NCBI GenBank assembly: GCA_004794655.1
Contig: SMMW01000024.1
Coordinates: 310,001-374,000 of the forward strand
DNA from: Marisa cornuarietis
Taxonomy: Eukaryota; Mollusca; Gastropoda; Architaenioglossa; Ampullariidae
Direction: 5' to 3'
Length of the DNA: 64,000 bases
The notes under the pieces are model-generated. The model did not search any database, was not told where the DNA came from, and saw nothing but the letters and a program-made list of their open reading frames with translations. Numbering within the stretch: position 1 is the first letter of the stretch; each line of letters opens with the position of its first letter. Shown one piece after another: positions 51,701 through 60,700 of this stretch. The translations under genes and the position numbers were made by a program.

Positions 51701-54700
51701 TTTACGTACATTTAATTTTTACATACCTTAACTATATTCATGCTGCTAATACTTTCCCTGTACACTACTTCTGTCACAGCTATTACTGTTATTACAATTG
51801 TATATCTCATACAGCTCACGTGACATTTGCCATCTAGATTCAGATCTTCACTTTTCACTAGATTTGTTATGTGCTGTTCATACTGTTGTCATATGCAATG
51901 CTTCCATCCCACAAAAAAACTGTCACATATATCCACATGCTCACATACCTGGCTTTGCTTTCTGCCTCTCTAGCCTTGTTATCAGCTGCTAATGCCTCAT
52001 CCTGAGCACGTTTTGCCTCATTTTCTGTCCGCGTCTTAAAACGATTTGAAGAGTATTTATACAGCCGAGGCCGGTAAAGGCAAGAGGCCAATCGCTTGGT
52101 GTGCACTTTCTTGTTCTGTATGTAGATTCTCATTCGAGGATCCATGTACAAGATAGATGCATAGGCCCGAAAGGATCTTCGCTCTGGCATAAGCCTGCAA
52201 TAGACACCAATTTGCTTACCTTTCTTCTGCATTTTTTTTTCACTTGTTTTCAAAAGAAAGATAGCAGTTACTGAAATACGAGAACAGATGTTTCAAAGAA
52301 AATCTTACACGAAATCTGTAACTAACTCTATGGCAATATTCTGATGCTCAAACAAGAATGTTTCTGCCCTTCTGATAGCTGTTTGGATGTCGATTTGTTG
52401 CTTTTCCTGCTACAATGCTGGCTAACTTGCCCAAGACAACCTTGGAATCACAGAAAGTTCTCTAGATACTGATGATCTCCTGTTTTTCACATTTAATATT
52501 TCTTTGACAATTTACATAAAACTCAACAAAACTTCAAATACAGTAAGTACAGTCTAGTCCCTGAAGTTGTAGTGACATTAGAAGCTTCAATTTTCCTTGG
52601 TAATCAATTACATGAACAAAAATGTATTTAATCAACAATTGATGTCATAATTATGGGTTCCGTATTCCTACTTTCTTTAAAAGCTATGACAAAAGTTGAA
52701 ACCTATGAGCAAGGCACAACATACCCTTCATCTGAGTCATAGTCTGATGCTGGGTTGGCTAGCAAAATATCAGTGGGATCTGTAGTAATGTCTAGCTCTG
52801 TATGACTGTCATCAAGAAGTTTTAAGTTGTAGATGACCACCAGTGTGCCAGAGTTCCCTTCAATGCGCTCAAACTGAGCAAAGAAATCTTCCTCTGTCCG
52901 GAATGGGGAATACTTGTAGATAAGGCTCATCTCTGTGTCATGCTGAAAATAAAGAAAGAGTATGACATTGAAATAAAAAAAAATACAAATAAAAAAAATA
53001 CAACCGAGAAAAAAACAAAAACAATATAGAATAACAGAAAAAAACTACTATAATAATCCAATGGAATAATTAAGGAACTAACAAGGAATAATAAAAAGGA
53101 AACTATTCATAATTTAACTGAAATTCTTTCTTGTAAATTTCAGCAATCATGCCTGTCAGACTTCAAGCTTTTCTTTAGTTATAAAGAAGAGCGGAAACTC
53201 AAAAGCAAGGCCAGAATGTGTCACTATTTGCTTTAGATTGGAGTTATGTTGTTGTTTTTTTTATGCTTCTGGGGAAACTAAACACAATAAATGTGGAGAT
53301 CAAAATGGATTCATAAAATAACAATTATAAAGACTGTAAGATAGGTAGGATAATACATGACAGAATAGCGCTCACCCTCTCCTGGGCACGTGATCCTTTG
53401 GTCAGTGGTCTTCGTGTGCTGGCCTCAAATGAAGGCAAGGGTACAATGACCTAAAAGAAATAGGAAAGATTGTTATACAATAGCAAGAAAAACTACTATG
53501 CATCATGACATTATAATTCACTAAAATAAAATTAAATTTCAATGAAATTTCATCATTTTACACGAAGATTGGTGAAAATTATTTTTTCCTTGTAAATTGT
53601 AGATCTCTAATGCTTACACGATGACACAACTAATAGAAGCTTATACGCCACAACTATTTTTTAACCAAATGAATTATTGTGCCTAGTCATTGGGTTTAGC
53701 AGCCTTGACCAACAGGGGCCCACTGAACCCAGGTGTTTCTGCACCAGACCACTATAACAAATGAGAGTTCAACAGTCCTTTTGTTAAATATCCCTGTCGC
53801 CCAAAAGGTCGGGCTGAAGAGGCAGGAACAGCTGGGACTTACATCTCACAGAGGATGGGGCCTGCGCAGATAAATCCTCAAAGCCCTCACTTGCTCCTGC
53901 AGGTGCACAGGATCATCACATATACAGAAAAAGTCAGGGGCCATATAACTATCAGCTCAGGACTCGCATTACACAAGCCAATTTTAAGCCCAAAATGACC
54001 AGTTGGTGAGCAAGTGTACTGATACATTGTCTGTAAATTGCAGGTTGTTAGAATCCACAGACAAGGCATATAACTCTGCACCCTTGCTGCCAAGGCTAAG
54101 GCCAGCAAGAAGACTTCTGCTTACCCTGTCATCCTCTTAATGGCAGCTGAGGCGGGAGGTTCAAATGTCTCCGAGTTCAGGTACCCAGGCCTAATTCCAT
54201 GCAGGAAAAAGGGAACGAGTTGCTGGCTGGAACCTGGAATGGTCGGTTGAGAGGTCTGAGAGATCCTAGCTCGAACCCACATCCCCCAGGTATGTGACCA
54301 CAGTGCAAGATCTGAACACTCTGGCCCTGAAGCAAGATAGTCTAGAGCAGTGGAGCCCAACCTTTTCTCGCCCGAGGGCTGCACTTGATATAATATAAAA
54401 TCTTGCAGGCCAGAAAATGGTGGTTTTGCCAGTACCACGGCGACGTTAAAAATTAAATTATGCAGCATGTAAAGTGTAAGATTCGGTTAGAAAGAAAAAA
54501 AATCATAAGCCAAAATGAGCAGGTCGCATGAGGCACCTTTGCGGGCCGGGCCGTAGGTTGGGCACACCTGGTTTAGAGGTTAGGGGCATCCCAAACTGCT
54601 TTCATCTTCAAGACACTGATGTGTAACTGCTGGTCCTCATCCAGCCTCCGCCCCTGAAGGAAGGGAAGAGCCTAATGGGCACCCCATTCCTCTAGACTTT

Positions 54701-57700
54701 AATTGGAACAAAGCATGAAGTGATCTAAGGTATCCTGTAGAAGAACACCCTGTAGAAGCCAGGAAAGGTCTGCCCATTTGACTAGGGAAGTGATGATGGA
54801 GTGGCGGTTTGTGGTGAAAGCCTGTGAGTGTATGGACAGGAGTGAAATCTGCAGGGGAAGAGGGGCAATAATTCATCGGCTTAAAAAGCAGTTGTAGCCC
54901 ATAAGCTCTGAAGTCAGATTGTCTGATAAAATTAACGAAGAATGCAGTAACAAAAGAACAAGCATCGTCAAAATAAGCACTAAAAAAATCTTCATTTATT
55001 ATTTTTATTATTATAAGCTACAAGTCAATATAATGGAGAACTCACCTCATCTATATTCTCTTCTTCATGGAATGTCCGAGAAAGGAACAAACAGGACATT
55101 GTCAATCCTTTTTTAGTAAAAAGGATCAAATCATTGCCAATACGCATTGAACCCCTGAGGATTACATATAAAGCTGTTATATTCATCAAGTATTAACATA
55201 ATGTAACATGGTTTTTTAACAAGGGAATTCCCAAGAGCTGTGTACAGAAATGTAAATGTAAATTACTATTTTAAAAGCCAATTTTAGAGATGGCATCAAT
55301 TATGCATTATAGAAGTCTGATGAAATGAAGTAAATATATTCAAAACACCCATGATCAATGGATACGAAAAAAAACTTACGATTTTAGACCATTTCCATAC
55401 ATTCCAATGTGCTGCAAATCCAACGATCGTTTGGTGGACTTGCCAAATGTAACGATGTCTGCAGTTTCAGCTTTAAAACAAATTAGGGACTAACTCAATT
55501 TCCAGTTATTGGAAAAGTAGTTAACAAGTAATGATAAACATGTATGATTTATATCTGAGTCATAGCCAGTGAAATAGCAATTTTGTTAATGTCACTGATC
55601 TTCATGGTTGGGGGAGGATGAACAGCTGCCTACCATCTTCTTTCGTTAAGCCCTATTCCAAAATCTCTAATATGAAAAGCGAGGGGAGAGGAGGAGGGGG
55701 GTTTATGCCAAGCCAGCAACTAAGGCTGTATCACCGCCTTGTAAACAGATGCCACATGCAAAGAAAGAACATGTCCAAGATGAGAGATGAACCCAGGACA
55801 GGCAACCTTCACTGTATTGGTGACAGGGGCTAACCATCAGCTACCAGGCTGATCAAATTTCAGTACTAAATAGATTTGTCATTTTTAATAGACCTTTGCC
55901 TTTGATCTGATACTCTGGTACACATGAATTTCAAGAATTGCCCCATATCATAAAAATAAACTAAACATGACAGGAAGATAAATCAGAATTATAATTTAAG
56001 TTAAAAGTTAGGAGCAAAAAAAAAACCCAAAAAGGTTTCCACCGTGAAACAGCACTTTATTGTAAATCCAAAGGAAATTTGGTAGTTGGTATATCCAATT
56101 CTATTTTTTTTTTAAATATAAAAAATAACAAAAGAAAAAACACAGGTTTATACACAACTGATGATCACTATGATGTCTTGTACTCAGTAGATTTTAATGA
56201 TCAAACAGCATGTAGAAATGAATAAGCATACCTTATGATAATGAAAAACAAGTGCTAGACATAGACTTGAACATTGGGAAAAATTGCTAGTCATCTTTGT
56301 GCACTCATGTTGTCATGGCTTTTTCAAAAGAAAGATGTCCAGAAAAATTGAAATCTTCAAATCAACAACTTCCTGCTTCCATGTTAAGAAATGTAACTCT
56401 ATTCAAATGTGATTCACCTAGTTACATGCTTGGATATTTCCCTTTTTGTCTGCACTGTCTAGGAGTAAAAATGATTGATAATGACGGACATGGATCGGCA
56501 GCTTGGACTTATAGCAGCTCAAGGGGCTGGACTTGGACTCGAAGAGTTAACAGAAATTTATATACAACACCCCTTTATTTATCCACAATGGCAATTCCAA
56601 ATAGTGCTCGTACTAGCAGTAATACATACATGATATAAAAAGAGATAATGTAAACGTTAAAATAATTTCTCTCTCTCTCTCTATCTCTCTCACACACACA
56701 CACACACACATTCCTAGCAACAGAAGATATAGTTGGTGATATAGTTTTTTTATTTTTTGGAAAGCGCATTGAGTCGACTCTGGAGTTGAAAATTGCGCTA
56801 TATAAATCTACTTTAATAATAATAATAGTTGGTGACCTGAGGTCACCTCAGGCTAGTACAAGTTCATGACCAGTAGAACTGATAGGAAATTGGCAAGTGG
56901 AATGAATGAATTGCGGTGACAATTGGTTTTGCATACAGGCATCGCATACCTACAGCCAGACCGCAAGAGCAAGAACTCACATGCCAACACATGATCAGAA
57001 ATAGAGAGGATACGGGATACCTTCCTAAAGATTTGCTGATGACAGAAAGTTCCCAAGTCCCATGGTCAGTAGTACATTAGAAAGTTCTTTGACTAATCTA
57101 TTAGCAAAGGCAGAGATGACTTACTCGGGTCCATTCCCTCTCCATCATCTAAAAAGCACAACGTAAATCCTCCACGTAGTGAACTGTCCGACTCTGAAAT
57201 TTAAAAAACAATCATCTTATTTGTCCAAACTTTCTTTTCCAGAGAAACTCTGTCTTGACCACGAGCATGCATAATGTGTCTGTATTTACCTTGTTTATGA
57301 GTAGGTATGTCTGTTATAGAAGAGAGCATGCCTGTTACATGCGAATAGAGGTGCATGGCTGTTTGTGATTCAGTTTATGTGGATAGGGCTATCACCTCTG
57401 TAAAGTGCTCTGGGGAAATCATTGGAAAAGTTATGTAAATGCTCATCATTATTATTACAGAACAGTTTGTGCTTCCAGACATGTGTAAATGTGTCTAATT
57501 AAGCAAAACAGCAAAAATGCGCTTACAGAAAAGCACAAAAACAACAGTCATAAGCATTTACCAAGCTGTTGTGACACTAATTAATGTAAGGGGTATGTAT
57601 GTGTGTCTGCCACTTCCGCAATATAAGTTTTACTCAAACTTGAAACAGGATAAAAAGGTAAAAGTTGCAAAATATATTTTTACTAGTAGTATATACTGTA

Positions 57701-60700
57701 TGCACACACATGCATGGGGCTATATATATTTCAACGTATTTATACACGGAGCAAAATACAAATCCATTAACAGATCAGTACCTGTATAAATGCTGATCTT
57801 GGTTGCTGAAGCATCCCTAAATCCACCAACAAAAAAAGTATTATTTGACATAGAACGTTTTAAACTGAACATTTAAATAACGGTATATATTTACCCCAGC
57901 ACTGTATCAACAAATTTATTGTAAACAGATTACTAAGTTTATTTAAGAACTGGAAAGCATTTTTCCAAAGTCTGAAGATAGGTGTATTATGAAGCAAACC
58001 CTTCACACAAAGAAAAAAGCAGACTCATTTACAGTACTCCCAATTATTTTTATCAACAATTTCATGGTTCTCGGTTTCACCTGGCATTATCCAGCAGTTC
58101 AGCAAGTGCTCCAAACAGAAATTCATGAGTTGTTCTGAAATACAAAGCAATTTTCAGATGAGAAAATCCAGAATGAGATATGTTCACAGACTACCATAAA
58201 AAAGATAAACATGAAACAACAAGGGTAAATCAAATAGTTTTTTAAAAGTAGTCTGCACCTTCCAAACTAATCAATTAACAAAACAGTTGCCAACAGCAAG
58301 CATTTACTCAACTATTGCTTCTATGATTACACTCTATCCCTTCTAAACATGATTAACCACACCAGGTCAATAGGTCAATAGCATAAATAATCCAGACACT
58401 TGACACCATCCTAGTTGCACAAAAGTCAACAAACTACACCTTAAAGTTAAACAACATGATAATGCTTAAAAGGACACCTACAGTGTTGCCACCTGATAGC
58501 CTTTATCATGCTATGAAGTCTCTATAAATCTCATTAAGGCCTAGAATGCCAAGTTTAAACACATATATGTATATATAAATTGGTTATTTGATATAATCTA
58601 TGGCCAAAATAAGGAAAGAGATGTTCCATTAGTTCCAAGTAATAAAACACGGTTGAACAAAGAGTCTCTGAGATGGGATCTTTAAATAGCTGTTATCAAA
58701 ACCACAGGCATAAGGGAAATAACTGTGCTGCTGCCAAGCACTCAAGAAAGAATTTAGCTGCTGTAAACATTGTTTCCCCAAATAGTCATCGCTGATAGTT
58801 TGTTTACACACGTATCTGACTTCACATGCATGTAGCATCCAGTTGCATATTACAAATGGCACTTTTAAACAGAGCAACATTTGTATATTACAAAAGTATG
58901 AAGATTTCCAAGTATAGCGCTAAACCTTTATCCTAAGATCACTGCCCAGAGAACAAAAGTATGCTTCATCTTGCCCCTTAAGTTACAATGTCATGAGAAA
59001 CCCCCATTTTTAAAACTTCAGTGTCGACCCTACTTTGCTCTCAGTCTGTGACAAGGACAATCCAACTATCAGCACTGTCAGTCTCCAGACTGCAATCATC
59101 AGTTTGTACCAGCCTTGAGGATGAAAACTGGTAGGAGGGGGGTGTGGGAAATGGGAAGTAGAGTGTAGAAATTTCAAGTTACAGAAAGTTCAGTGGACAA
59201 TTTTGAACTTTATTCTTTCATAATTCCACCTTCACATGCATCAGGTGGTTGTTTTTACCTTACATGAGAGGTAATGCTTTAGCTTAACTAAGAGAACTTC
59301 TTTCATGGGGGTGAGGGATTATGATTACAAGGAATTAATTTGTCCACTTGTCTCCCTTAATTCAACAGACAACTAAGAGTTCTGTATTTGTTATAAAAAA
59401 TAATGTCATAAAATAAAATGTGGACTAATCATTAAATTCTAGGGAAAGGGGTTTATTTAAAATGACCTAGTCCAGACAGCATGACATTGTTTCTTGTCTA
59501 AGCTTCACAAATGTGAATTCACTGGTGATCAACAAAAGACACTAAATAATTCAGTAAATGGCTCAGAATATTGCCATACCGTATAAGAATTATTACCTCA
59601 AAGTAATAAACATGGTACATATAAATGGAAAAGACGAAATGCCAAAGGCAAATTCTGTTGTTCTAATCTCATGTGACAAGTGTCAAGGCCAAACCAGTAA
59701 ACAGTAGCCCACAGAACTGTTCATCGTAACTTTTTAAGAAACTCACATGCTAGATTATTCAGGATTACATTTTCATTTGCTTAGACTAATGATAAATACT
59801 GAATTCACAAAACGTCAGCTTTCAAACATATTATCATATGCATCTCACAAGTATCAAGTAAATATATCTAGAAAACTGTAGTCTTTTTTTTTTCTCGTGT
59901 TGTTAGGTCTCCAGTTCTCTGCACTATATAGGGTCCATTCAGGGACCAGTCGATTCGACCACAGCCCATAGTTTATTTAACCACGACCACAGCACACAGT
60001 CAATTCAACCACAACCCTGTCAATTCAACCAAATCTTCATCTATACAATTATGTACCAATGAAATAAGTGAATTTTTTATGTACTCTCCTTTCTTGTCTT
60101 TGGTTGACACTACAATACAAAGTTTTCTATACATTCTAATATCTTCACATTTTTATAAGCTTTACTCTTTTATTTTTAAAAGAATGGCCATGATCCATAT
60201 GACTGTGCCATGCTGAATGCTCTGCTATTGTGTAAATTAGCAAGGAATTATTTTCCTCTCTAATACATAGGTATCCAAATGCCACATCTGATAACAATGG
60301 CATCTGACTTAGGGTAGGGATAAGGTGCTATACAAGAGAACTTTATTATTATTATATATCATGGGACTAATTTGCAAAGAAAAAATACTGTCATTTTGTA
60401 CACATATAACAAATGTTTCATAACACTGGATAGTAACTTATGTACTCATTGGTGGAATTGACTGGTGACCATCCATTTAACTTCTGCTTAGATTGTGTGC
60501 ATGCATGTGCACACAAATACACTTGTCCAACAACGTTTAAATTATAATTAAACTTCATATAGTGAAAGATCATCACCTGCCATAATTGTCCTTAACTTTA
60601 TTTTTATTGTGCTTGCTATCTCTCAGTATATATTAAAGTTTTATTTAAAAAATTATGTTCAATTAAAATTATGCTTTCTCCAAAAATTAGGAAAACCATC

